From NCBI GenBank assembly GCA_902796635.1, contig CADBPU010000094.1, positions 1 through 10,588 on the forward strand: 10,588 nt of DNA. Direction: 5' to 3'. Both the position numbers and the translations under genes were made by a program. Positions 1 through 6,874 of this stretch are shown in pieces (position 1 is the first letter of the stretch; each line of letters starts with the position of its first letter). Below the pieces are notes generated by a model, which was not told the DNA's origin, ran no database searches, and saw only the letters and a list, made by a program, of their open reading frames with translations. The DNA comes from an uncultured Eubacteriales bacterium (GTDB taxonomy: Bacteria; Bacillota; Clostridia; Christensenellales; UBA1242).

Positions 1-1247
1 AACATTTTTGCATCATAATTGGTTTTTTGACTGCCTGACAAAAGATATAAAGCAAGATTGGCATCAAACTCCACACCATCAATTTGAACATCATATTTTG
101 CAAGTTCGTGCATAAGATTTTTTGCATTAAGAACAATCTTATTAATTTGATTGTTTTTTAATAAATTAGCAAACTTTTGCAAAATTTGAGCAAAATTTAG
201 CAATTTTTCATCGATTTTTACTATATTTTCTTCAAATTTACTATTTGCAACATGAATTTCATTGTTTATGATATGAATTGAAAACTCTTTTGTTGTTGAC
301 AAATTCTTGACTAAATCATCCAACTTTTTTTCGTCATCAATCAGTTTTGTGCTGGTGGTTTTCTTTTCAACTTTTACTTCATTTGTATCAAAAAGTTCTG
401 TTCTTTTCAATATTGACCAAAACTCATAATGATTAAAAATTTCATAAACGTCTTTTTTGAAAGGAAAGTCAAAAGTCAAATCATCGAGTTTGTATGGTAG
501 TTCTACATCAGTTTTTATTGTGGCAAGTGTTTTAGACAAAAAGCAAGACTCTCTGCCATCAATCAGTTTTTGTTTTAATGAACCAGATATTTCATCTAAG
601 TGAGAATACAAATTTTCAACAGTGCCATATTTTTCAATAAGATTTTTTGCACCTTTATCTCCAACACCTGCAACACCCTTAATGTTATCACTGCTATCAC
701 CCATCAGTGCTTTGAGTTCCACAACTTGATTGGCATTTACACCATAGATTTCTTTTATGTTTTGTGGGCTCACAATCACTGCTTCACTAATGCCTTTTTT
801 TGTAAACCAGACACTTGTTGTGCTATCTACAAGTTGGAACAAATCACGGTCTCCACTGACAACAATGGTTTCAATATCAAATTTTTTTGCCAACGTGCCA
901 ATAAGGTCATCGGCTTCAATTCCTTTTTGTTCAACAAAGGTTATATTCATTGCAGAAAGTGTTTGTTTAAGCACAGGAAGTTGAGATGCAAGCTCGTCAG
1001 GCATTTTTTTTCTGCCGGCCTTGTATTCTGCATACATATCATGCCTAAATGTTGGATGACCTAAATCAAAAGCAACAGCCATATATTTTGGCTGTTCTGT
1101 TTCAATCAATCTTATCAATATATTACAAAAACCATAAACAGCATTGCTATATTCTCCACTACTATTTTTGAGAAGTGGCAAAGCATAAAATGCTCTGTTT
1201 ATCAAACTATTTCCGTCAATCAATACAAGTTTTTCTTTTTTGTCCAT
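1..1247 (-). CDS. polA: DNA polymerase I, N-terminal 415 residues (partial, runs off left edge)
   Basis: Family A DNA polymerase acting in Okazaki fragment maturation and gap-filling repair. The open frame has no stop down to the window edge, so only about half of a typical 850-900-residue Pol I is visible. Residues 1-290 are the 5'-3' flap exonuclease domain, with the metal-binding acids in place: D11 (LIDGNS), D61, E111/D113/D114 (EADDL), D133/D135 (SGDRD) and D184/D187 (GDSSDN). A helix-hairpin-helix follows (GVAGVGDKGA, 191-200). Residues 300-415 correspond to the 3'-5' exonuclease-like domain, but the Asp-x-Glu motif is absent (EFSIHI at 321-326) and the second-motif Asp is replaced (LNAKNL), so proofreading is predicted to be lost, as in Bacillus-type Pol I. 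The ATG at 1247 is the only plausible start: MDKKEKLVLIDGN aligns with the family N-terminus, and in-frame stops lie shortly upstream. No Shine-Dalgarno is seen; see the promoter entry. Confidence 0.96.
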   Translation of the reverse strand, partial: MDKKEKLVLIDGNSLINRAFYALPLLKNSSGEYSNAVYGFCNILIRLIETEQPKYMAVAFDLGHPTFRHDMYAEYKAGRKKMPDELASQLPVLKQTLSAMNITFVEQKGIEADDLIGTLAKKFDIETIVVSGDRDLFQLVDSTTSVWFTKKGISEAVIVSPQNIKEIYGVNANQVVELKALMGDSSDNIKGVAGVGDKGAKNLIEKYGTVENLYSHLDEISGSLKQKLIDGRESCFLSKTLATIKTDVELPYKLDDLTFDFPFKKDVYEIFNHYEFWSILKRTELFDTNEVKVEKKTTSTKLIDDEKKLDDLVKNLSTTKEFSIHIINNEIHVANSKFEENIVKIDEKLLNFAQILQKFANLLKNNQINKIVLNAKNLMHELAKYDVQIDGVEFDANLALYLLSGSQKTNYDAKM

Positions 1248-1253
1248 ATATTT

Positions 1254-1282
1254 ATTATAACATATTTTGAAAATTCTTGCAT
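1254..1282 (-). promoter_or_regulatory. polA promoter, predicted leaderless
   Basis: On the minus strand a perfect extended -10, TATG-T-TATAAT, occupies 1264-1254. At 17 bp spacing there is only a weak -35 (ATGCAA, 1282-1277), as is common when an extended -10 is present. Six bases separate the -10 from the polA ATG, so the expected transcription start (7 nt downstream) falls on the A of the start codon at 1247. No ribosome binding site fits between them. The motif is seen directly; leaderless transcription is inferred. Confidence 0.6.
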
Positions 1283-1413
1283 TTATTTATCACTTGTTTT
1301 TCAAAATTGATTTCGATTGTTTATTATAATTAAGAAAATATCAGTTTCAAAATATTACTTAGTCAAAATAACGTATACAATGATACATAATCAAGAAATT
1401 AGTAAGGTAAAAT

Positions 1414-1438
1414 AAAAAAATAGGGCTAGCACCCTATT
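1414..1438 (-). terminator. Rho-independent terminator of the pilin-like gene
   Basis: On the minus strand the stem AATAGGG pairs perfectly with CCCTATT across a 6-nt loop (TGCTAG). The 3' arm runs directly into a T-rich tract (complement of the A run at 1414-1420). It lies 12 nt beyond the stop codon of the 1451-1825 gene. It should isolate that gene from polA, making it a monocistronic unit. Confidence 0.85.
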
Positions 1439-1450
1439 AATTTTATATTA

Positions 1451-1825
1451 TTATTCTGCTTGTTTACTCAAACCCATAAACCAATCAACGTTTGCTGAGA
1501 ATAAGTACATAATGAAGATAAGAACTGCTGTGATTGCGATTGCAATAAGAACATTGATAATTCTCTTTTTTGCTTCTTCTCTCTTTTCTGCGTTTTCTGC
1601 TTTTGCAAGCATAACACCAAGATAGATTGCATAGATAATACCAATTGCACCAACAACAATAAGAATTGGTCCAACAATGCTTTCAACAGCTCCTAAAAGT
1701 TTTTCGAGCCATGGAAATCCCATTGCTTCCAAATATTCTGCTCTTGTTCCTGTCTTTTCATCAGCTCCTTCTGTCCATTTATAAGTCTTCATCAAAGCAT
1801 TCATAAATCTCATCATTAAATTCAT
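1451..1825 (-). CDS. VirB2/TrbC-like type IV secretion pilin candidate, two-TM membrane protein
   Basis: A 124-residue membrane protein. Residues 1-45 form a mostly polar N-terminal segment (with WTEGADEKTGTRAEY). Two hydrophobic helices follow at about 50-74 (SIVGPILIVVGAIGIIYAIY...) and 89-110, joined by a short charged loop rich in Lys, Glu and Ala (AKAENAEKREEAKKR), and then a short polar tail. Two helices with a small charged cytoplasmic loop and glycine-rich packing is the layout of VirB2/TrbC pilins and of the pilin-like conjugal proteins of Firmicutes and mycoplasma elements. A VirD4-type ATPase is encoded divergently next door, which supports the assignment. Oddities: no clear cleavable signal peptide, and a G5 ribosome binding site. 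The first ATG is chosen because that site is 7 nt upstream. The gene has its own promoter and terminator, as suits an abundant structural subunit. It could instead be another small two-helix membrane protein; family confidence is moderate, coding confidence high. Confidence 0.72.
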   Translation of the reverse strand: MNLMMRFMNALMKTYKWTEGADEKTGTRAEYLEAMGFPWLEKLLGAVESIVGPILIVVGAIGIIYAIYLGVMLAKAENAEKREEAKKRIINVLIAIAITAVLIFIMYLFSANVDWFMGLSKQAE

Positions 1826-1832
1826 ATTTTTA

Positions 1833-1837
1833 CCCCC
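1833..1837 (-). promoter_or_regulatory. Unusual pentaguanine ribosome binding site
   Basis: The minus strand reads GGGGGT followed by AAAAAT and ATG, placing the G run at Shine-Dalgarno distance from the start at 1825. All other clear sites in the window are AAGGAG. The G run can pair with the CCUCC core of 16S rRNA partly through G-U wobble. It fixes the first ATG as the start among several nearby Met codons (MNLMMRFMNALM). Confidence 0.55.
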
Positions 1838-1879
1838 AAGTAAAATATTAAAACGCTTTTACGTTTCTTTGATATTCAC

Positions 1880-1908
1880 ATTTTACCATATAAATTTATT
1901 TTTGCAAA
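1880..1908 (-). promoter_or_regulatory. Promoter of the pilin-like gene
   Basis: The minus strand has an extended -10, TATG-G-TAAAAT (1890-1880), and a -35-like TTGCAA at 1907-1902 (16 bp spacing). Predicted transcription starts near 1873, giving a leader of about 48 nt. That leader carries a small hairpin at 1851-1866 (AAACG pairing with CGTTT, 6-nt loop), of unknown significance. Confidence 0.65.
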
Positions 1909-2032
1909 CAAATTTAATAAGTTTTTTATTTTTTTTATAAAAAATTTTTATATTATATTTGATAATGCGATTACATATTATAAATGTATTCTATCATTAT
2001 GTTTACTTATTTATTATATATCATTAATCAAA

Positions 2033-2054
2033 AATTATCTATTCTTTGATAATT
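2033..2054 (+). repeat. Inverted repeat just upstream of the coupling-protein promoter
   Basis: AATTATC (2033-2039) and GATAATT (2048-2054) form a perfect 7-bp inverted repeat with an 8-bp spacer, ending 2 bp before the -35 of the downstream promoter. Dyad symmetry here could be a regulator binding site, but in such AT-rich DNA a chance match is quite possible. Confidence 0.35.
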
Positions 2055-2056
2055 AT

Positions 2057-2085
2057 TTGTCAATCTGTTTTTTATATGCTAAAAT
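2057..2085 (+). promoter_or_regulatory. Promoter of the VirD4-like coupling protein gene
   Basis: The -35 is TTGTCA (2057-2062), the spacer is exactly 17 bp, and the extended -10 is TATG-C-TAAAAT (2075-2085). Predicted transcription starts around 2092, leaving a leader of about 20 nt that contains the AAGGAG ribosome binding site at 2100-2105, 6 nt from the ATG. Confidence 0.75.
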
Positions 2086-2111
2086 ACATATAAATATATA
2101 AGGAGAATATA

Positions 2112-4178
2112 ATGAATAAATTTGCAAAATTAGTTCTTTCTTTTTTGATAATGGTGTTCATTGGACTTGTTGCAGGATATATTATTTCTTGCTTAACAGG
2201 TGGATATAGTCAAATATGGCCAATAAATGGTGATTATTTACTTAGTGGGACTACTTTTATTGCTATTGGTGGCGTTCTGCTTGTATGGTTGATTTTCAAA
2301 CTTAACAAATTGTCAGAAGGCTCATCTTCTTCTTCAAGTTCATCAACGGGTAGTTCAAGAAAAGGAAAAACTGCAACTGGAGAAGAAAAGGAAGCATATT
2401 TCAGCGCAAAACTTGTATCATTAAAAGAATTAAAGACAAACAAAGAATATCACTTCTGCTATTTTGGAGATTTGAAAAACCATAAATTTGATGGAATACC
2501 ATTAAGAGCCGAAAGAGTTGGTAGCCATACAGAAATCAATATGCAAAAACCAATACACACACTTGTTATTGGTACAACGGGTTCTGGTAAAACAACTATG
2601 CTTGTTGACCCAACAATACAGATGCTCGCACAATGCGGAAGCAAACCATGTATGGTTATGAGCGACCCAAAAGGCGAACTTTATGCACACAACGCGCAAT
2701 ATTTAAGAAATTTGGGATATGATGTGCAATGCATAAATTTGCGTGAACCAAATCAATCATCAAGAGTAAATCCTGTTGAACCAGCTTTTGAAAACTTCCA
2801 AAGAGCACACAACCTTGTGAAAGAAGTAAAGGTTTATAAGGGTAAATATGACCCAAAACAATTTGAACCAGTTGTTGGTGCAACTTATGGAGATGAATGG
2901 TATGTGTTTGAAGGTGTTGCATATCCAGACAAAGAAACTCTTAAACTTTCACTTACAACAAAAAAACAAGAACTTATCAACAGTGCTTATGAAGATATAC
3001 AAGACATTGCACTAGCACTTTCTCCAACAAGTGGAAATGACCCTGTTTGGAGTAATGGTGCGAGAGACTTTATTCGTGGAATCCTTATGGCTATGCTTGA
3101 AGATTCACTCAACCCTGAACTCAAACTTACAAAAGAAAAATATACATTATACAATGTTTCAAAGATTGCAGGACTAAGAGATATGGGCGACGACAATATG
3201 AAAACATTGAAAGAATATTTCAGTGGACGACCAGACACAAGTGAAGCCGTAAAACTTGCAAATACTGTTGTTGCAACCGCTGCAAGCACTGCAAAAGGTT
3301 TCTTATCTCACGTAAGCCAAGCAATGAATATGTTTGACCAAAGTATTGGAGCACTTACAAGTTCAACTGACCTTGATTTCAAAACATTTGCAGACAAGCC
3401 AACTGCCCTATTTATCATAATTCCTGACGAAAGAGATACACGTCATCAACTTGCAAATATTTATATCACACAATTATACAAAGCACTTATTGATAAAGCA
3501 AATCAAGATAAGAAAAACATAACACTTCCAAGACACGTGTACTTCCTTTTGGACGAGTTTGGAAACTTGCCAAAAATTCAAAAGATGAAAAGCTTTATTA
3601 CAGCAGGTCGTAGCCGTGGAATATTCCTTATGCTGGTTGTTCAGGATTACACACAGCTTAATTCTGTTTATGGCGAACAAGACGCCGCCACAATCAAAAA
3701 CAACTGTAATATTCATATTTATATTGGAACAAAAGACCAAAAAACAAGAGAAGAATTCTCAAAAAATATTGGCGAAATAACACTTGAAATGAAAAACACG
3801 TCATCAAACACTTCAACAAGTAGTCAGCCACAAGGAGATTCAATCAAATCTTCAACAAGCAAAAGTTCAAGCACAAACACAAGCACAAATCTTGTAAATG
3901 TTCCACTTATCAGTGCGAATGAACTTGACCACTTGAAACCATACGAAGTTGTAATCAATAGTTATGGACACTACTCTATGAGAACAATTTTTACTCCAAC
4001 TTACAAAAATCCAGACTATCAATTTGTTCCAAGTCCACCAGGACACATCGTTACAAAACCATTTGACGAAATTGCAACTTATTATGATATTAAGGAGAGA
4101 AACAAAATTGTTTTGAAACCAGATGATGACGATGATGACGACTTTGACTTTGACTTTTCAAAATTCAAAAAGAATTAA
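2112..4178 (+). CDS. VirD4/TraG-family type IV secretion coupling ATPase
   Basis: A complete 688-residue membrane-anchored hexameric ATPase of the kind that delivers DNA or protein substrates to a type IV secretion channel. Two transmembrane helices lie at about 5-29 and 44-63. A poly-Ser linker (71-78) leads to the cytoplasmic domain. Walker A is GTTGSGKT (154-161), followed by the family motif SDPKGELY (184-191). An insert with the all-alpha-domain position spans roughly 220-420. Walker B is VYFLLDEFGN (476-485, D481/E482). Then come TAGRSRG (497-503), the sensor-like VVQDYTQL (509-516) and NNCNIHIYIGT (530-540). A Ser/Thr-rich stretch (562-592) precedes the conserved VPLISANEL segment. The C-terminus is strikingly acidic (seven Asp at 671-677, then DFDFDF) with a basic end. 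All catalytic motifs look intact, so it is not a remnant. The gene is monocistronic, divergent from the pilin-like gene and convergent with rlmN. No relaxase or VirB4 gene is in view, so the substrate is unknown. Confidence 0.95.
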   Translation: MNKFAKLVLSFLIMVFIGLVAGYIISCLTGGYSQIWPINGDYLLSGTTFIAIGGVLLVWLIFKLNKLSEGSSSSSSSSTGSSRKGKTATGEEKEAYFSAKLVSLKELKTNKEYHFCYFGDLKNHKFDGIPLRAERVGSHTEINMQKPIHTLVIGTTGSGKTTMLVDPTIQMLAQCGSKPCMVMSDPKGELYAHNAQYLRNLGYDVQCINLREPNQSSRVNPVEPAFENFQRAHNLVKEVKVYKGKYDPKQFEPVVGATYGDEWYVFEGVAYPDKETLKLSLTTKKQELINSAYEDIQDIALALSPTSGNDPVWSNGARDFIRGILMAMLEDSLNPELKLTKEKYTLYNVSKIAGLRDMGDDNMKTLKEYFSGRPDTSEAVKLANTVVATAASTAKGFLSHVSQAMNMFDQSIGALTSSTDLDFKTFADKPTALFIIIPDERDTRHQLANIYITQLYKALIDKANQDKKNITLPRHVYFLLDEFGNLPKIQKMKSFITAGRSRGIFLMLVVQDYTQLNSVYGEQDAATIKNNCNIHIYIGTKDQKTREEFSKNIGEITLEMKNTSSNTSTSSQPQGDSIKSSTSKSSSTNTSTNLVNVPLISANELDHLKPYEVVINSYGHYSMRTIFTPTYKNPDYQFVPSPPGHIVTKPFDEIATYYDIKERNKIVLKPDDDDDDDFDFDFSKFKKN

Positions 4179-4182
4179 AAAT

Positions 4183-4209
4183 AAGACAGGAATTAACCTG
4201 TCTTTTTTT
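4183..4209 (+). terminator. Rho-independent terminator, probably bidirectional
   Basis: AAGACAGG pairs with CCTGTCTT across the 6-nt loop AATTAA, with a T7 tract on the plus strand. It sits 4 nt after the coupling-protein stop. Read on the minus strand the same stem is followed by TTATTTTTAA, so it can also end the rlmN transcript, whose stop is at 4229. Convergent genes sharing one hairpin is a common economy. Confidence 0.88.
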
Positions 4210-4228
4210 ACTTAAAAAAAATTTCATA

Positions 4229-5272
4229 TTAATTATTATGTTCATCTAAATACTTTTGACGTAGTTGACCACAAGCACCGTCAATATCTTCACCCAAAGT
4301 TCTTCTTAATGTTGCACTTTGGCCAAGTTTTGTGAGCATACTAACAAATTGCGCAGCTTTTTGCCTTGTGGTACCAATCAAATTTCTTTCTTCAACACTA
4401 TTGAGTGGAATAACATTGACGTGTGTAGGAAATCCTTTGAGCAATGTTGACAACAATTTGGCATCTTCGAATGTATCGTTATTATCTTTTACAAGCACAT
4501 ATTCAAACACAACACGTCTATTTGACTTATCGTAATAATATTTGCATGCATCCAAGATTTCTGCTATTGAATATCTGTTTGCAATCGGCATCAATTCCCT
4601 GCGCTTTTCATCAGTTGAAGCATGAAGACTGATTGTGAGTGTAATTTTGAAATTATCATCTGCTAGTTTTTTAATCATAGGCACAAGACCACAAGTGCTT
4701 AAACTTATATTTCTTTCGCTAATATTAAAACTATCGGGTGATGAAACAAGTTTCAAAAACTTTGCAACATTTTCATAATTATCAAGTGGTTCGCCACTGC
4801 CCATCAAAACAATGTTTGTAATTTTTCTTTCTTCGCCCAACTTGCCACCCAAAAACTTGTTTGCAACAACAACTTGACCTAGTATTTCACCGGCTGTCAA
4901 ATTTCTAATTAAACCATGAAGTGTACTTGCACAAAACTTACAACCCATACGACAACCAACTTGTGTGGAAACACAAAGTGTGTAGCCATACTTATATTTC
5001 ATCAATACACCCTCAATAATATTATTGTCTTCAAGTTTATACAAAAACTTGATTGTGCCATCTTGTGAAATTCTTTTGTCTAAAATTGAAATTGGTTGAC
5101 TGATAAAATTTTCACTTAAAATTTGCTTAATTTCTTGTGGAATGTTCATTTCCAAAAATGCTTTGCCTTGATTGAGTGCAACAAAAATTTGCCCCACACG
5201 ATATCCCTTTATACCTAATGGTGCAAGTTTTTCTATGAGTTCATCTTTACTATAATTCAATAAACTTTCCAT
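4229..5272 (-). CDS. rlmN: Dual-specificity 23S rRNA (adenine2503-C2)/tRNA methyltransferase, radical SAM
   Basis: Methylates C2 of A2503 in the peptidyl-transferase centre of 23S rRNA, and in many bacteria A37 of certain tRNAs, using two SAM molecules. The 347-residue protein shows the radical SAM cluster motif C107-x3-C111-x2-C114 (GCRMGCKFCAS), the SAM-binding MGSGEPLDNY (157-166), the ISLHAST strand (214-220), and the C-terminal methyl-carrying cysteine C334 in GEDIDGACGQL. The N-terminal accessory domain (LGIKGYRVGQIF) is intact. Length is slightly shorter than the roughly 360-380 of relatives. The ribosome binding site is AAGGAA, 6 nt before the ATG. It is the last gene of the minus-strand block, 88 bp after fmt. 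In Bacillus-type order rsmB would stand between them, and it is absent here. I see no convincing separate promoter, so it is probably read from the upstream genes. Confidence 0.97.
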   Translation of the reverse strand: MESLLNYSKDELIEKLAPLGIKGYRVGQIFVALNQGKAFLEMNIPQEIKQILSENFISQPISILDKRISQDGTIKFLYKLEDNNIIEGVLMKYKYGYTLCVSTQVGCRMGCKFCASTLHGLIRNLTAGEILGQVVVANKFLGGKLGEERKITNIVLMGSGEPLDNYENVAKFLKLVSSPDSFNISERNISLSTCGLVPMIKKLADDNFKITLTISLHASTDEKRRELMPIANRYSIAEILDACKYYYDKSNRRVVFEYVLVKDNNDTFEDAKLLSTLLKGFPTHVNVIPLNSVEERNLIGTTRQKAAQFVSMLTKLGQSATLRRTLGEDIDGACGQLRQKYLDEHNN

Positions 5273-5360
5273 AGTTTTTCCTTATTTATATAAAATATTG
5301 AAAAATTGATGATTATTTGCGTTTTTTTTATAATTTTTTTTATTTTCACAAATTTTTAAT

Positions 5361-6314
5361 TTATTTTTCAAAATTTACATTTAATAATTTTAGTCCAACA
5401 GGAATTTTTCTGCCGTTAAGGTAGTCTGTATCTTTCATAAGTTTTGATGCTTGTGGTTGAATTGATTTGAGACGAACAAAACCATTTTGGCATTTTACAA
5501 TCAAGCCAAGTTTGTTTGTTGCACAAACCACTTCTCCATTTTCATATTCTCTTTCTGGCAAATACGACACTTCTTCTGCTTCAAAAACTTTTGTTGGTGT
5601 ACCCATGATGTTTGTAATAGCAACAGGCCATTCTGCAAGACCTTTCACAAAGCCAACAATTTGTAATGCGGTTTTGTCAAAATCAATATTGCTGTTTTCT
5701 TTTTTGAGCATTGGATAATATGTCATCTCGGCTTCGTTTTGTTCAACGAGTTCATAATTTCCACTTTCAAGTATATCAAGACCTTTTAGCATCAAATCTG
5801 CACCAAGTTCTCCAAGTTTTTGCATGAGAGAAGACACTGTGTCGCTACTTTCTATTGGCATTGACTGTTTGAGAAGAATTGGACCATTATCAAGACCAGC
5901 AAGGGTTTTGAGAATTGTGACACCAATTTCCTTTTCACAATTTATCAAACTCCATTGAATTGGGCTACTGCCCCTATATTTTGGGAGTATTGATGCATGT
6001 ACATTGTATACACCAAATTTTGTTATATCTAAAACTTCTTGACTAAGTATTTGACCATAAGCAGCAGTAATCATAATATCAGCATCAATGCTTTTTAAGG
6101 TTTCAACTCCATCAACACGTATTTTTTTGAATTGATATACGGGTATATTATATTCTCTTGCCAAAACTTTTGTTTCTGGTGGTGTGAGAATTTGTTTTCT
6201 GCCAACTGGTTTGTCTGGTTGACAAACAACAGCCACCACTTGATGTCTGCTTTCTAATAGTTTTTTCAAAACAATTGCTCCATAATGTGGAGTTCCCATA
6301 AAAATAACTTTCAT
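5361..6314 (-). CDS. fmt: Methionyl-tRNA formyltransferase
   Basis: Transfers the formyl group from 10-formyl-tetrahydrofolate to Met-tRNA of the initiator type in the cytoplasm. The 317-residue protein begins MKVIFMGTPHYG, the family's Rossmann start. Catalytic signature: NVHASILPKYRGSSPIQW, with the Asn/His pair and the SxLP loop, followed by GVTILKTLAGLDNGPIL carrying the catalytic Asp. A C-terminal OB-fold-like tRNA-binding domain spans about 205-310. An ATG 60 nt further upstream (6374) would add a Lys-rich 20-residue extension and overlap def; I rejected it because the protein then would not start at the conserved strand. The chosen ATG lies one nucleotide after the def stop (TAA-A-ATG) with only a weak GCAGGT site ahead, so translation is probably coupled to def. 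Pairing with def is functional: Fmt adds the formyl group that Def removes. Confidence 0.96.
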   Translation of the reverse strand: MKVIFMGTPHYGAIVLKKLLESRHQVVAVVCQPDKPVGRKQILTPPETKVLAREYNIPVYQFKKIRVDGVETLKSIDADIMITAAYGQILSQEVLDITKFGVYNVHASILPKYRGSSPIQWSLINCEKEIGVTILKTLAGLDNGPILLKQSMPIESSDTVSSLMQKLGELGADLMLKGLDILESGNYELVEQNEAEMTYYPMLKKENSNIDFDKTALQIVGFVKGLAEWPVAITNIMGTPTKVFEAEEVSYLPEREYENGEVVCATNKLGLIVKCQNGFVRLKSIQPQASKLMKDTDYLNGRKIPVGLKLLNVNFEK

Positions 6315-6315
6315 T

Positions 6316-6825
6316 TTATTTACCTGCGTTTTCTTCCATTTTTTTTCTAAATCTTTCAAGTGCTTTCTTATCATCTTTTCTAAACAACTCTTGCGCTTTG
6401 TCTATAAATAGAATTCCTGAAAGATGGTCAATTTCATGACAGAATACTGTTGACATAAAACCTTCTACGCTCATGGTAAATTTATAGCCATATCTGTCCA
6501 ATGCTTCAACTTTTACATTGTATGGTCTTATCACAATGCCGTTATATTCTTTTACGCTTAAACAACCCTCAAAACTCTGTTGACTACCACTTGATTTGAC
6601 AATTTTTGGATTGATGAGTTCAAGTTTCATGCCATTTGCTTCTATCACTACAATTTGCCTTAAAACACCAATTTGTGGTGCAGCAATACCAACACCATCT
6701 TCCTTTTTCATGGTTTCGTACATATCGTCTAAAAGTTGCCATAAATTTTCGTCAAAATCGTCTACGGGTCTACTCTTTTTTCTTATCATGGGGTCAGTTG
6801 AATAAACAACGCTTCTCAATGCCAT
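6316..6825 (-). CDS. def: Peptide deformylase
   Basis: Removes the N-formyl group from nascent proteins at the ribosome; a metal-dependent hydrolase. In the 169-residue protein all three family motifs are present in order: GVGIAAPQIG (44-53, with the catalytic-loop Gln), EGCLS (86-90, metal ligand C88) and HEIDHLSG (130-137, ligands H130 and H134, catalytic E131). The short Lys-rich C-terminal helix is typical of the type 1 enzymes. Start at 6825 is supported by an AAGGAG site 6-7 nt upstream and by the conserved near-N-terminal strand (LRSVVYSTDPMIRKKSRPV). It lies 49 bp downstream of priA and one nucleotide upstream of fmt, on the same strand. No clear promoter is seen in the gap, so it is most likely part of the same transcript. 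Confidence 0.97.
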   Translation of the reverse strand: MALRSVVYSTDPMIRKKSRPVDDFDENLWQLLDDMYETMKKEDGVGIAAPQIGVLRQIVVIEANGMKLELINPKIVKSSGSQQSFEGCLSVKEYNGIVIRPYNVKVEALDRYGYKFTMSVEGFMSTVFCHEIDHLSGILFIDKAQELFRKDDKKALERFRKKMEENAGK

Positions 6826-6874
6826 ATATTTCTCCTTAATATTTTATTTCAATATAGTTTATCAAAAAATCTAG

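Noticed and set aside
600..1064. Plus-strand open frame opposite polA (154 codons)
   Set aside because: Lies antisense to the conserved exonuclease domain of polA; Cys/Phe/Asn-rich low-quality protein with no ribosome binding site or family motif.
1283..1413. Possible plus-strand promoter (TATAAT near 1324) or small RNA between polA and the pilin terminator
   Set aside because: No -35 at suitable spacing, no terminator on that strand and no downstream gene; such hexamers are expected by chance in this composition.
2325..2363. Ser-codon tract in the coupling protein as a phase-variable simple repeat
   Set aside because: The serine codons are mixed (TCT, TCA, AGT), so the DNA is not a uniform short tandem repeat prone to slippage.
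6315..6374. Longer fmt start at 6374
   Set aside because: Adds a Lys-rich 20-residue extension inside def with no family counterpart; the conserved start MKVIFMGTP lies at 6314.
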